From Chryseosolibacter sp044507775 (GTDB taxonomy: Bacteria > Bacteroidota > Bacteroidia > Cytophagales > Cyclobacteriaceae): a DNA stretch of 64,000 bases. The notes under the pieces were generated by a model. That model did not search any database and was not told the DNA's origin. It saw only the letters and a program-made list of their open reading frames with translations. Where the stretch lies: NCBI GenBank assembly GCA_044507775.1, contig JBIQIY010000008.1, positions 124,001 through 188,000 on the forward strand. Reading direction: 5' to 3'. Below, in pieces: positions 8,485-18,456 of the stretch (the stretch's first letter is position 1; every line of letters begins with the position of its first letter). Made by a program: the position numbers and the translations under genes.

Positions 8485-9816
8485 ATGCATGCGCCGCTAA
8501 GACTTTTCATGCTCCTGTTGATTATACCAAATTTTGCTTTTGGTCAAATTATTTTCCGATCGGCTGCTGATTCCGTCGAGTATGAAAGGTTGAGACTTCT
8601 GATAGCCGAGAACATGAGGAATGACCCAAAAGGTGACAATGAGGCGTTGCACCTTCGACGGGAGATGCTTGTCGTCAAAGCCATACCGGGTTATAAAAGA
8701 GGCGCCTACTCAGTCTACCAGGATTTGCTCCGCTCGGACCAGCGCGATACTATCAGACGTTTGGGCCTCTATAACGTTGGCTTAAATGAACTGCCGGCAG
8801 TCGTAGCGGAGTGCACAAACCTGATCGAGCTTGACATCAGTGCCTGTAAGATCAGTAACCTTCCGGTGTGGCTCAGTGACCTGAACCATCTTGAGACAAT
8901 TGTCGTCAGTAAGAGCAACATCAGAAGGCTGCGTCTCCGGATAAATCCGAACCACTCTTTAAAACATCTCGATCTGTCTTATAACAACCTAAGGAGGATT
9001 CCTCGGGGAATCCGAAATTGCGATTCCCTCCAGTACCTGAATCTTTCGGGCAATCGGATAAAGCGACTTCCCGCGTTTCTCCGACATTGCCCGATGCTCT
9101 CCTACATAAACATCAGCTATAACCGCATTCGAAGCAACAAAATCAGGGTTCGTTCAAATCCGAACCTCGTGGGCATAAACCTTTCACACAACCGGTTGAC
9201 CGATCTCCCGTTTTCGCTGGCGAACTTTGAGAACCTGCAAGAGATAGACCTGTCTCATAACAGGGTTGAAAAGATACAGAAGGAGATTGCTGGCAACAGT
9301 CTCCGGGTACTCAGCCTATACAACAACAGACTGGATCATATTCCGGAAAGGGTCTTCGAGCTTTCCGGCTTGGAAAAGCTTGATTTGAGTTTCAACCTGG
9401 TAGATGTTGTGTCTCCGGATATCCGGAATTTGAAGAACCTTACATTCCTTTCGCTCTCCGATAACCAACTCGTCGAATTGCCGAATGAGATTGTCGCGCT
9501 GACGCATTTGAAAAGTCTTTTTCTAAAGGACAATCAGTTAACACGATTGCCGGAAAGCCTGTGCAATCTTCAATTACTAAAACTTGACGTGGGCTTCAAC
9601 AGGTTCCGGGACTTTCCTTTATGTGTTTTGAATTGCAAAGGCCTGGAGGAACTATATATCAACGATAACCTGATTAAGAGCATACCGGACGAACTGCTGG
9701 CGATGCGAAAACTCCGGGTTTTCTATGTGGACGGCAACGCTGCAGAGAATGACCGAGATTCGGTGCGGGCCATCATGGACGCATTCCGTGCGAGGGGTGT
9801 TGAGGTAAAGTATTAA
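8485..9816 (+). CDS. Secreted leucine-rich repeat protein
   Basis: 443 residues with a signal peptide (about 1-21, ending FAFGQ). An N-terminal helical segment is followed, from about residue 90 to 430, by roughly a dozen LRRs of 22-23 residues with the plant/bacterial pattern LxxLxLSxNxLxxLP, such as LKHLDLSYNNLRRIP and LTFLSLSDNQLVELP. LRRs are protein-interaction scaffolds; no catalytic domain or sorting signal is visible. ATG at 8509 is an alternative start within the signal peptide. The 59-bp gap to the next gene suggests cotranscription with the permease. The role is unknown. Confidence 0.85.
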   Translation: MHAPLRLFMLLLIIPNFAFGQIIFRSAADSVEYERLRLLIAENMRNDPKGDNEALHLRREMLVVKAIPGYKRGAYSVYQDLLRSDQRDTIRRLGLYNVGLNELPAVVAECTNLIELDISACKISNLPVWLSDLNHLETIVVSKSNIRRLRLRINPNHSLKHLDLSYNNLRRIPRGIRNCDSLQYLNLSGNRIKRLPAFLRHCPMLSYINISYNRIRSNKIRVRSNPNLVGINLSHNRLTDLPFSLANFENLQEIDLSHNRVEKIQKEIAGNSLRVLSLYNNRLDHIPERVFELSGLEKLDLSFNLVDVVSPDIRNLKNLTFLSLSDNQLVELPNEIVALTHLKSLFLKDNQLTRLPESLCNLQLLKLDVGFNRFRDFPLCVLNCKGLEELYINDNLIKSIPDELLAMRKLRVFYVDGNAAENDRDSVRAIMDAFRARGVEVKY

Positions 9817-9874
9817 GAGTAGACATAATCACCGATAATTTTTATACATTAATAACAGATATCCAGTCGCAGCC

Positions 9875-12265
9875 ATGTTAAAGAACATCTTTACCTCCAC
9901 GGTCCGCAGCATTTGGAAGAACAGAGGCATCAGTTTTCTGAATATCGCTGGACTTACCCTGGGACTAACCTCCTTTCTTCTCGTTGCACTTTATGTGATC
10001 GATGAGATAAGATACGACCGATACAATACAAAGCACGATCGCATATTCAGAGTATACACGGAACTGAAATACAACGATGCGGTCACTTCGTTTGCTGTGT
10101 CTGCCCCACCACTAGGTGAAGCATTGGTGAATAGCTTTCCGGAGGTTGAACAATCAGCCAGACTGATGCCCTTGCGAAATGTCCGGTTTAAAAAGGACGG
10201 CGAAATTCTAAGGGAGGACAACGTTTATTATGCGGATCCCAACCTCTTCGCGATTTTTACGTTGCCTGCGGTTCAGGGAGATCCCGTTGCAGCGTTGAAG
10301 GAACCCGGCAGCATAGTCATTACCCAATCCGCGGCGGAACGGTATTTCAACTCCACGGATGTGGTGGGAAAGAGAATCGCTCAGGCGGATGACTCCACGT
10401 TTCTTGAAGTGGGTGCCGTGATCAAGGATATGCCTTCACAATCCCACTTCCATGCGGATTTTTTTCTTTCGCTTGCTTCCAATCGCTCCGCTGCAAGTAC
10501 AAACTTCAACCAGTTTAGCTTTCACACTTATGTTTTGGTGACAGCCCGCGCAAACAAGGGCGCCCTTGAAGCAAAATTGCCATCCTTCCTCAGAAAGCAT
10601 CTTAGCGAAAACCTGGATATGGACAAGTTTGAGAAAGGCGGCAATTATATTCACGTTGGACTTACATCACTTGAGGAAATTCACCTTCACTCGAACAGGC
10701 AACGGGAGCTCGAAGCCAACGGTGACATTCACTATGTCTACATCTTTTCCGCCGTTGCGGTCCTGATCCTTTTTTTGGCGTGCGTCAATTTTATGAATCT
10801 TTCGACTGCGCGTTCGGCGGACCGCGCACGTGAAGTTGGCATCCGCAAAGTGCTCGGATCACTCCGTAAGACGCTAATCGCACAGTTCCTGGCCGAGTCC
10901 ATTTTGCTGACAATGCTTTCGATTTTTGTCGCCTGTTTTCTTGCCTGGCAGCTATTACCCATCTTTAATGAGATCGCAGGGAAAAGCATCTCAATGACCT
11001 TTGGCGATTTTGCATGGATGGGTCCCGTGATGGCAGGGCTCGCTTTTACTGTCGGGATAGTAGCCGGCTTTTATCCTGCGTTTTTTCTTTCACGCTTCCA
11101 GCCGATCCATGTGCTGAAAGGAAAATTATCGACTGGTTTTAAGGGCCGTACACTGAGAAGGGTACTCGTTATTTTCCAGTTTTCGACCTCCACGTTTCTG
11201 ATCGTCGGTGCGTTCGTGATTTACCACCAGCTTTCATACCTCCTGAAGAAAGACGTCGGCTTTGACCGCGAGCAAGTGCTCAGCATCAAGTATGTCAGCG
11301 TACTTGAGAATCCGAACATTCTCAAGGAGCAGGTAAAAGAATTATCGGGAGTGAGGGATGTTTCTATCTCCGGATATCTTCCGACTGGCGGCTCACGACA
11401 ACCGAACAATCTATCGGTCCATGGACAAGAGGGAATCTTGAGTGAGTTCTGGCTTGTGGACGCCGATTATATAAAGACATTAGGGATGACGCTGGTAGCC
11501 GGAAGAGATTTTTCCAACCAACTTGCCACAGATTCATCTGCCATTATCATTAATGAGACTGCCGCGAAAATGCTCGGCATTTCAGAGGGTGCCTTGAACG
11601 ATGTAGTCCGTGCGGGGCCAGTCGGAGGTTTCAAAGATTACAATGTCATCGGAATTGTAAAGGATTTCAACTTTAATTCGATGCGTGACAACATCACACC
11701 GCTTGCTATGATCATCGGTTCAGACTGGTCGGCCTCGTTAAATGTCAGGGTGGCGGGAGCGGAAATGGCCACGGTACTTGGACAAATTGAAAGGCGATGG
11801 AAAGAACTGATGCCTGCGCAGGAATTCGACTATTCATTTATGGATCAGGATTTTGAGGCGATCTATAAGACCGAGCTGAAGATGGAGAATCTTTTTATGA
11901 TCTTTGCATTCCTGGCAATTGCCATAGCGTGCTTCGGCCTTTTCGGGCTGTCAGCTTACGCCACCGAACAGCGCAGCAAGGAAATGAGCATCCGGAAAAT
12001 TCTTGGTGCGACGCTTGCGAACCTCGTAGCCACGCTTTCCCTTGACTTTATCAAACCTGTGTTGGCGGCCATCCTGATTACCCTTCCACTGGCGTGGCTG
12101 GCGATGGAAAAATGGTTACAATCATTTGCTTACCGTGAGACCGTTTCAGTCTGGACTTTTATCATCATTGGGGTTAGCATAGTTTTCGTCGCCATGGCAA
12201 CGATCAGCTTCCAATGTACACGGGCCGCATTGGTGAATCCGGCGGAAACTTTGAAAAGTGAGTGA
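9875..12265 (+). CDS. MacB/FtsX-type ABC transporter permease
   Basis: 796-residue inner-membrane permease with two MacB-like blocks. There is an N-terminal transmembrane helix (about 20-42), a large periplasmic domain, and three helices with the conserved segment VLILFLACVNFMNLSTARSA and the FtsX-type REVGIRKVLGS loop. A second periplasmic domain and three C-terminal helices follow with SKEMSIRKILGAT. Members use a separate ATPase to drive export or mechanotransmission across the envelope. No ATPase gene lies nearby, so the partner is elsewhere or unidentified. It is paralogous to the gene at 37825. Confidence 0.92.
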   Translation: MLKNIFTSTVRSIWKNRGISFLNIAGLTLGLTSFLLVALYVIDEIRYDRYNTKHDRIFRVYTELKYNDAVTSFAVSAPPLGEALVNSFPEVEQSARLMPLRNVRFKKDGEILREDNVYYADPNLFAIFTLPAVQGDPVAALKEPGSIVITQSAAERYFNSTDVVGKRIAQADDSTFLEVGAVIKDMPSQSHFHADFFLSLASNRSAASTNFNQFSFHTYVLVTARANKGALEAKLPSFLRKHLSENLDMDKFEKGGNYIHVGLTSLEEIHLHSNRQRELEANGDIHYVYIFSAVAVLILFLACVNFMNLSTARSADRAREVGIRKVLGSLRKTLIAQFLAESILLTMLSIFVACFLAWQLLPIFNEIAGKSISMTFGDFAWMGPVMAGLAFTVGIVAGFYPAFFLSRFQPIHVLKGKLSTGFKGRTLRRVLVIFQFSTSTFLIVGAFVIYHQLSYLLKKDVGFDREQVLSIKYVSVLENPNILKEQVKELSGVRDVSISGYLPTGGSRQPNNLSVHGQEGILSEFWLVDADYIKTLGMTLVAGRDFSNQLATDSSAIIINETAAKMLGISEGALNDVVRAGPVGGFKDYNVIGIVKDFNFNSMRDNITPLAMIIGSDWSASLNVRVAGAEMATVLGQIERRWKELMPAQEFDYSFMDQDFEAIYKTELKMENLFMIFAFLAIAIACFGLFGLSAYATEQRSKEMSIRKILGATLANLVATLSLDFIKPVLAAILITLPLAWLAMEKWLQSFAYRETVSVWTFIIIGVSIVFVAMATISFQCTRAALVNPAETLKSE

Positions 12266-12297
12266 ACGACTGATCTGGATTATTCCTCCCAGCGAGG

Positions 12298-13074
12298 TCA
12301 GTCTTTCGTTGCCGCCGCTTTCTGAGCGGGCTCAGTCACGTCCTTAAACATGAGCATGTCGGATAGCCGTGATGATGCCCCATCGTAAAATCCGTTTTCG
12401 TGCTCGAAGCCTTTCGGATTTTTCCAGGTGCCGAACAAGATGTCGTAAATAGCTATGTCGGAATAATTGTATGCGTGAATTCCTCGCGCGTGGTGCACGA
12501 CATGCGCTTCCGGGCGTTGGACGACGTAGCCAATCCAGGTCGGCGTGTGAATATTGGCATGCTGGAACATGGCGAAAAAAGTATTTGTCAGCAGAATTAT
12601 GGTAGACGCCTGTGGGCTAAATCCTGCAACCAATACCAGTAGTAAACTACCCAGGAACGTGTAACCGATCATATCCATCGGACTGAACAGGAAAGCACCG
12701 TAGGTGTCGATGCGCTCCGCACTGTGATGCATCTGGTGAAACACGCGCCACAGCATATTGTTTTTATGCATGGACCTGTGCCATACGTATACTCCAAGCT
12801 GATAAAGCATGACTCCTACAACTGCTCCGCCAGCAGTGCCCAACCCTGTGAGGTCGAACATCTGGTGCGCGGAGAGATATTCATCCCAAAAAAGAGGCAG
12901 GTAGCTGGAGAGGTAAAAGTAGATTCCAAAAAAAAGTAGTCCTTTAAGTTTCCAGTATTTTATCCCGGGCAAGGGTCGGGCGGGAAACAAAGCCTCCCAG
13001 ACCATGAGGCCTGCGTACAGCGCTATTACGATGAGGCTTATCGGGTCAAGCAAGATTTCCAGTGGTGTTGGCAT
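12298..13074 (-). CDS. Sterol desaturase / fatty acid hydroxylase family membrane protein
   Basis: 258 residues with several transmembrane helices and the family's histidine clusters for a di-iron centre: H99-x3-H103, H113-x2-H116-H117 and H191-x2-H194-H195, plus H172 and H176. These enzymes hydroxylate or desaturate lipids such as sterols, carotenoids or fatty acids at the membrane. The substrate is not predictable. It lies 107 bp downstream of an AraC-type regulator on the same strand, which may control it. Confidence 0.88.
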   Translation of the reverse strand: MPTPLEILLDPISLIVIALYAGLMVWEALFPARPLPGIKYWKLKGLLFFGIYFYLSSYLPLFWDEYLSAHQMFDLTGLGTAGGAVVGVMLYQLGVYVWHRSMHKNNMLWRVFHQMHHSAERIDTYGAFLFSPMDMIGYTFLGSLLLVLVAGFSPQASTIILLTNTFFAMFQHANIHTPTWIGYVVQRPEAHVVHHARGIHAYNYSDIAIYDILFGTWKNPKGFEHENGFYDGASSRLSDMLMFKDVTEPAQKAAATKD

Positions 13075-13181
13075 AATTGGTTTCGTTATATGCCCAAAGG
13101 AACGGACAGAAGGCGTCGGGGGCTTTTCTCAGAAGTTTAACTTTTTTGCTTATCGGACCCGGAATAGTCAGGTGCGCCCAC

Positions 13182-14051
13182 TTATTGGTTTTTATACTGC
13201 AGAGGCGACATGCCGTACTTTTCTTTAAAGATCCGGCTGAAGTGCGAAAGGTTTTCGAAACCGCTATTGAATGCCACCTGGCTTACAGATTTGTTGCTGG
13301 TCTCGATTAGTAACTTTGCATGATCCAGCCTTTTTTGCGTCAGCCACTTGCCTGGACTGGTCCCGTAATATTCGGTGAATTCTCTTTTGAAAGCAGAAGG
13401 ACTGCGATGGGCCATTCGAGCGAATTGCGCGATAGTAAGGTTGAACATGTAGTTCGTTTCCATGATTTGCCACAATGGGATCTTTTCAATGTGAATAAGA
13501 CTAACAGCGTGCGCCAGCAGTGCCGCGTTGGCCGGATCTAAAAACAGATTAAAAAGAAGCTCTTTGAACTTAAGCTCAAGCAGCCCTTCCGCCGGAGGGG
13601 TGGGTTGTTTAAAGTAGGGGAGGATACTATAGAAAAATGCGCGGGTGGTTTCGTTGACATTGATTTCAATCAGCATATCGCTTGGTGGTTCCGGAAGCCC
13701 CTTCAGTGGCAGGTATTGGTAATACTCATCTACTACCTTTCGAAAAAAACTGTCCTGGAAGTAGAAGGCGAGCACTTCCCATCCAACAAGTTCCGGCAGT
13801 TCCTGAAGGTAGGCCGTCTTGCGAGTAAGGAGGCAGGAATGCCGGGTGAGGGTCCACGACTTTCCGTTGTGATACATGGTGCGAGAACCTTCGAGCGTAA
13901 ACATGATCTCGTTGTAGTGCGAGAAAAGTTGTATCTGCTTGTCTACCTGAGGGCACCTGTAATACAGGAAAAGAGCGTCTTTGACCGATAGCTGTGTGAA
14001 GGCAACCGGGTCGGCAATTGTGTCATCGTAGTTGTTGGATACCAGGCTCAT
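13182..14051 (-). CDS. AraC family transcriptional regulator
   Basis: 289 residues. The N-terminal about 180 residues form a cupin-like sensing domain. The C-terminal about 100 residues contain two helix-turn-helix units: FNLTIAQFARMAHRSPSAFK and VSQVAFNSGFENLSHFSRIF, ending KYGMSPLQYK, a standard AraC C-terminus. It probably regulates the sterol desaturase gene downstream and/or the EthD-like gene divergent across 14052-14332. The effector is unknown. Confidence 0.92.
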   Translation of the reverse strand: MSLVSNNYDDTIADPVAFTQLSVKDALFLYYRCPQVDKQIQLFSHYNEIMFTLEGSRTMYHNGKSWTLTRHSCLLTRKTAYLQELPELVGWEVLAFYFQDSFFRKVVDEYYQYLPLKGLPEPPSDMLIEINVNETTRAFFYSILPYFKQPTPPAEGLLELKFKELLFNLFLDPANAALLAHAVSLIHIEKIPLWQIMETNYMFNLTIAQFARMAHRSPSAFKREFTEYYGTSPGKWLTQKRLDHAKLLIETSNKSVSQVAFNSGFENLSHFSRIFKEKYGMSPLQYKNQ

Positions 14052-14332
14052 GCGGCAGACTAATCAGTCAAGTTAAGAATTTTCTTTCTAGGGGCATAAC
14101 GGGTACCCGGACCATAAGGTTATAAATTGGAATCTTGTTCTGATTCCGCAGTTCTTTTTTTATACATTGTAATTCTATCCTTGTTGCATTTTTTGCGTTA
14201 ATGCCGGAAGGGACCACAATTCATGGCCGTTTTTTCAATTAGGGCTTGAGGGTACCGGGTGAGATTAATTGATCCATGCGAGATTTCGGCGCTGAAAATT
14301 CAACTAATTTATAAACGACTAACAAACAACGA

Positions 14333-14761
14333 ATGAAAAACAGGCTTATACTATCACTTCTTCTTCTGGCGGCAAGCTATGGTGCCGTTGGCCAGGAGAT
14401 GCGCTCGCGAAAATCCGGAAAGCATAGCCCGGTTGTTGACGAAAGTGGATTGATCAAGGTGTCGATCATGTACCCTTTCACGGAAGGTAAGAAATTTGAC
14501 ATGGGGTATTATGAAAATAAACACATGCCTATGGTCGCGGGTTTTCTTGGCTCGAATCTGGTGCGGTACACCATTGAAAAGGGCCTCGCCAGCGGTATCC
14601 CCGGGCAGCCGTTGTCTTATGTGGCAATAGGAGCGTTTTATGTAAAAAGCCTTGAGGACTATCAGGCTGCAATTGCGCCGAAAAGAGACCTTATCAGAGA
14701 GGACTTCGCTAACTACACTGAAGTATCACCAGTAATTCTGGTTAGTGAAGTTGTGCGGTGA
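14333..14761 (+). CDS. Secreted EthD-like (dimeric alpha-beta barrel) protein
   Basis: 142 residues with a signal peptide (about 1-20, ending YGAVGQ). The EthD-type core includes VSIMYPFTEGKKFDMGYYEN followed by KHMPMV, the usual YxxxHxP-like pattern. EthD-like proteins act as small ferredoxin-like-fold dimers in degradation or polyketide pathways. Secreted versions in Bacteroidota have no settled role. It is divergent from the AraC gene. Confidence 0.75.
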   Translation: MKNRLILSLLLLAASYGAVGQEMRSRKSGKHSPVVDESGLIKVSIMYPFTEGKKFDMGYYENKHMPMVAGFLGSNLVRYTIEKGLASGIPGQPLSYVAIGAFYVKSLEDYQAAIAPKRDLIREDFANYTEVSPVILVSEVVR

Positions 14762-14898
14762 TGGCGTCGTAGACTGAAGGCGGAAGGGCCTGATTATTCC
14801 GGAATCAGATTGACAAGGTTTTGGAGCAACGCACCGAAGCACCAAACCGCCTAAATTAATCTCTCAATCTTGTGGACATACAATCGATCAAATAGAAG

Positions 14899-15564
14899 AT
14901 GATGATGTTTTATTTGGTGAACGCACTCGTGATCCCGCCGGCTATATTTTTTGCAGGTAACTTTTATCGCTATAAAAGAGAGGAGATCATATTCAAGGAC
15001 CTTTGGATAAGTGTCACTTTATTCTCCATAACCGTGATCGTGACAACCCTGCAATTCATTTTCCCGGAAGTAATTCCGGCGCTGAATCGCGACAGGGAGG
15101 CCATTCTCTCGGGGGAGGTGTGGCGGTTTATCACGGCTCTTTTCATTCAACCCATGGGAATAGGGCAATGCGTGTTTAATGGGTTATTCTTTATCTCTTT
15201 TGTACCGATTGCTGAGCGCCTTTACGGCCGCAGGGTCTTGCTGATCTTTTTTGCTACAGGTCTGGTTGGACAAATAGTTAACTTCTACTGGGAGACAACG
15301 CCCGGAGGTTTACCAACCAGTGGTGGCGGTTCATCAACGGCATTATTTGGCGCCGCCGGTTCATTGATGGCCTACATACTTTCCAATCGAACGGTTTTTC
15401 CAAAGGGGTTTCTCTTAATACCGATCGCTGTGCTACTGGGTGCAATCATACTCGTATTCTATGAGGACGGCCATGCCCCTGCATTATTGTTTGGTGCAGC
15501 CCTGGGCATAATGCTCCGCAGGGGTGCCCGAACAATTGCCCCCTTTCCACAGGTACAACACTGA
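14899..15564 (+). CDS. Rhomboid-like intramembrane protein
   Basis: 221 residues with about six transmembrane helices. Rhomboid landmarks are the GEVWRFITALFIQP segment (WR motif), GGGSSTALFGAAGS where the serine nucleophile of GxSG would be S146, and DGHAPALLFGAALG with H192 as the partner histidine. The residue after the serine is Thr rather than Gly, and the usual upstream His of the HxxxN loop is Gln. Proteolytic activity is therefore plausible but uncertain; it could be a pseudoprotease of the derlin/rhomboid fold. Confidence 0.65.
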   Translation: MMMFYLVNALVIPPAIFFAGNFYRYKREEIIFKDLWISVTLFSITVIVTTLQFIFPEVIPALNRDREAILSGEVWRFITALFIQPMGIGQCVFNGLFFISFVPIAERLYGRRVLLIFFATGLVGQIVNFYWETTPGGLPTSGGGSSTALFGAAGSLMAYILSNRTVFPKGFLLIPIAVLLGAIILVFYEDGHAPALLFGAALGIMLRRGARTIAPFPQVQH

Positions 15565-15611
15565 AGGACTTTGAGGCGCAGGAAGTTTTTCCGGTCCGTG
15601 CAGTGGACCCA

Positions 15612-16229
15612 CTACGCAATGAACTGATGCTGCGTGGCCAGGCGGATCAGCGTGGCGGTATTCCGGGCGTCGAACTTCGATAATAGATTCTTGCGGTGGG
15701 TATCCACAGTTGCCGGGCTGATGAATAGTTTTTCGGCAACTTCATTGTTTGTCAGCCCTTCGGCAATAAGGCTGAGCACTTCTTTTTCTCTTCGCGTTAG
15801 GACTGGCCTGCCGGCGGCGTTCTTTTGTATCGCGAGCGCAATCTCACCACTCAGATACTTCTCTCCCCGCATGCATGCTGCTATTCCCTCCAACAGTTCC
15901 TCTCTTGTTCCGTTTTTCAACACATAACCCAGCGCGCCGTTTTCGAGCATCTTTTCTACCATGCTTTGTTGGCCGAATGTGCTGAGTCCGATGACGCGGA
16001 CTGCAGGATGTTTCGTTCTTACTTCCTTGCAGAGATCGATGCCGTTTCTGTCCGGAAGGTTTATGTCCATCAGGACCACATCGGGAAGAGCGTTTTGTAG
16101 AAAAGCCATACATGAAGTTGCCGTCATGGCGTGACCGATTAGCTCGATGTCGGTTTCGTGCGACAGCAACGACCGAATACCTTCAATAATCATGTAATGA
16201 TCATCCACAATAAAAATCTTCGTTGCCAT
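15612..16229 (-). CDS. NarL/FixJ family response regulator
   Basis: 205 residues. The receiver domain (1-120) has acidic D9, D10, phosphoacceptor D55 in VVLMDINLP and a Lys near position 105 (VLKNG). The LuxR-type HTH (about 140-200) carries LTRREKEVLSLIAEGLTNNE. It starts 5 bp after the histidine kinase stop, so the two are translationally linked and form a two-component system. The output genes are unknown; the divergent secreted operon at 18457 is a candidate. Confidence 0.95.
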   Translation of the reverse strand: MATKIFIVDDHYMIIEGIRSLLSHETDIELIGHAMTATSCMAFLQNALPDVVLMDINLPDRNGIDLCKEVRTKHPAVRVIGLSTFGQQSMVEKMLENGALGYVLKNGTREELLEGIAACMRGEKYLSGEIALAIQKNAAGRPVLTRREKEVLSLIAEGLTNNEVAEKLFISPATVDTHRKNLLSKFDARNTATLIRLATQHQFIA

Positions 16230-16234
16230 ATTTC

Positions 16235-18181
16235 TTACAATTTTACGTCAAGATGAACTGACGTTCCGTTTGTTTTGTCGGAACGCACCTCAAGCGTTCC
16301 CCTCAGGAACTCCACTCTGCTTTGTATGTTACTCCAGCCGGCACCCTTCGATCGCTCAAGTATGGCGGTATCAAATCCGACGCCATCGTCTTCAACCGTG
16401 ACATCCAGTTTTTCTCCCGCCATCGTTATTTGCACAATTGCGTTTCGTGCCTTCGCATGCTTTATCACATTGTTGATCAGTTCCTGGACAATCCGATAAA
16501 TTGTAATGCTGACGGTTTGGCTCACTTTCAGTCTGTCTAAATTCATAGATTGATACGTGATACTCAAGGCGCCACTTTGGGTGATGTCGCTGCAAAAATC
16601 CTTTAACGCTGCATCCAGTCCGAACCGGATGAGCGACTCCGGCATCATGTTGTGTGCCACCCGACGCATTTCTTTTATTGAACTATCAAGCATGTCCATG
16701 CTGCGTTCAAAGGCCTGATGATTCTCAGGCGTCATTATGATGTTCTCTTTCATGGTGCTAAACGAATATCTGATACCCGATAACATGCCTCCAAGGCCGT
16801 CATGCAGATCCTTGGCAAGGCGCGTTCGTTCCTGTTCTTCGCCTTTCAGAACTGCTTCCGTGGCCGACAGCTGTTTTTCAGTTTCAAGCTCGGATATTCT
16901 TTGCTGCTGTAATTTTTGCTTTTGTTTAAAGGTTCTATAGGTTAGCAATGAAATGATAAGCAGGCTCACGCCGGCTCCGCCGAGCATGTAGTTTGCGATC
17001 AATCTTTGTCTCAACTTATCGTCCTGCAGTTTGATTTGCTCCGTTTTATTCTCCGTCTCATATTTGGTTTCAAGTTCAGCGGCGTACTCCGCCAACCGCA
17101 TTTCGTCTTGCTTTTCACTTATCGAATCCCACTTTAAGTCGTAATAATTGCCTGCCGGAAAGTCGTGCTGAGCAAACTTCAACCGCGACATAAGTGAGTA
17201 TGCGGACATCACCAGGTCGGTCAGAGAGTCCACCCTGGCAATCTGGATTCCTTTGAAAAGCTCCTCTTCCGCCTCCCTGAACTTCTTGTGGAGTGCAAAA
17301 TTATATGCGTTGTTGATACATTGCAGGCACTTTAACTGACCGGATACTGAAGGATCGGAGTCGAGGTATTGGTTGAGTAATTTTGTGCTTTCCGCAAGAC
17401 CGGATGCGTTTCCCAGATTGTAATAGGCCACGCCAAGGTTTACCAACGCATATCGGATCGAGCGCTGCCTTTTTACACGCTTGCCAATCTCATATTGCCT
17501 TTTGAGCAAATCTATTGCCTCCAGGTTTTTGTTCGTTCTTAGATAGCAAAGAGCGGTGTTGTTGATGGCGATCAGCAAGCCGACCGTATCGACATACCGC
17601 ACGCCTGATTCAATGCCTTTCAGTCCGTATTCAATCGCCTTGTCATATTGATTCAGGTCCATGTAAAGCCAGGAAAGGTTGCCATAGTTGGCTGCAATGT
17701 TTGCAGTATCTCCAATTTCACGTGTCAGCCTAATCGAGTATACGGCATATTTTACTGCCGAGTCATTCATCTTTAGATTGTGATAGAGGTTGAACAACGC
17801 TCTATAGGACGTCGCTTCCTGGAACCTGTTGTTGTTTTCCTGTGCGACCTGTATTGATTTTAGACAATACTCGAGGGCGCGTTGAAATTCGCGTTGCGCG
17901 TGATAGATTTTTACAAAATGGTGATAGCAGCGGTGCGCGTAGGTGTCCAGGTGCTTTTCCAGGACCAAGGCCTCACAGCGCTTATTAAAGTAAAGTGCAG
18001 AGTCGACATCGAGCATGAGATATTTTTCACTGATCTCAAGCAGTACTTTGGCTGTGCTTGTGTCGGACTTTGTCTGCGGAAGTTCTCTTAATAGATCGAC
18101 AAGATTTCGGGACTGCCCAACTGTAAAGTTCGCGTGCAGGGACAACAGGATGAGAGCCGAAATGATTTTCATCTTAAACAA
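16235..18181 (-). CDS. TPR-containing sensor histidine kinase (HisKA_3 type)
   Basis: 648 residues. A signal peptide is followed by a periplasmic array of TPR-like repeats (about 30-370), one transmembrane helix (about 393-415), a coiled coil, and HisKA_3 with phosphoacceptor H460 in AKDLHDGLGG. The HATPase domain carries the N box VQELINNVIKHA and G box EDDGVGFD. The kinase senses an unknown envelope signal through the TPR domain and phosphorylates the adjacent LuxR-type regulator. Confidence 0.94.
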   Translation of the reverse strand: MFKMKIISALILLSLHANFTVGQSRNLVDLLRELPQTKSDTSTAKVLLEISEKYLMLDVDSALYFNKRCEALVLEKHLDTYAHRCYHHFVKIYHAQREFQRALEYCLKSIQVAQENNNRFQEATSYRALFNLYHNLKMNDSAVKYAVYSIRLTREIGDTANIAANYGNLSWLYMDLNQYDKAIEYGLKGIESGVRYVDTVGLLIAINNTALCYLRTNKNLEAIDLLKRQYEIGKRVKRQRSIRYALVNLGVAYYNLGNASGLAESTKLLNQYLDSDPSVSGQLKCLQCINNAYNFALHKKFREAEEELFKGIQIARVDSLTDLVMSAYSLMSRLKFAQHDFPAGNYYDLKWDSISEKQDEMRLAEYAAELETKYETENKTEQIKLQDDKLRQRLIANYMLGGAGVSLLIISLLTYRTFKQKQKLQQQRISELETEKQLSATEAVLKGEEQERTRLAKDLHDGLGGMLSGIRYSFSTMKENIIMTPENHQAFERSMDMLDSSIKEMRRVAHNMMPESLIRFGLDAALKDFCSDITQSGALSITYQSMNLDRLKVSQTVSITIYRIVQELINNVIKHAKARNAIVQITMAGEKLDVTVEDDGVGFDTAILERSKGAGWSNIQSRVEFLRGTLEVRSDKTNGTSVHLDVKL

Positions 18182-18456
18182 GATACACAGTTCCTTTCAC
18201 ATTGCGAATAACCTTAAAAGCAAGGTATGGCGTATCCCCCTTTTCCGGGATTTTTAAAATGTTGGGGTTGATCGGTCAGCTACACCTTTTCAGGGATTTT
18301 GATTTGCGGTGATGAAATATCATGTTTTTACGGGATGCCAAAGAAAGGTCGCTAGGGGATATTTGTTATGACGGAATTTATGGGGCCCCCCAAGGTCTTA
18401 TGAGGATTTTGTCGCACGCTAATTCTTCGTGTTAATAAACCGCATATCCCTACAGT
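18182..18456. promoter_or_regulatory. Divergent promoter region between kinase and secreted operon
   Basis: 275 bp separate the divergent starts of the histidine kinase (18181, minus) and the TPR protein (18457, plus). Promoters for both must lie here, but no element matching TTTG/TAnnTTTG with proper spacing was convincingly placed. Confidence 0.4.

Noticed and set aside
15040..15330. Rhomboid-like gene as part of the neighbouring two-component operon
   Set aside because: It is on the opposite strand and convergent with the response regulator gene, so no shared transcript.
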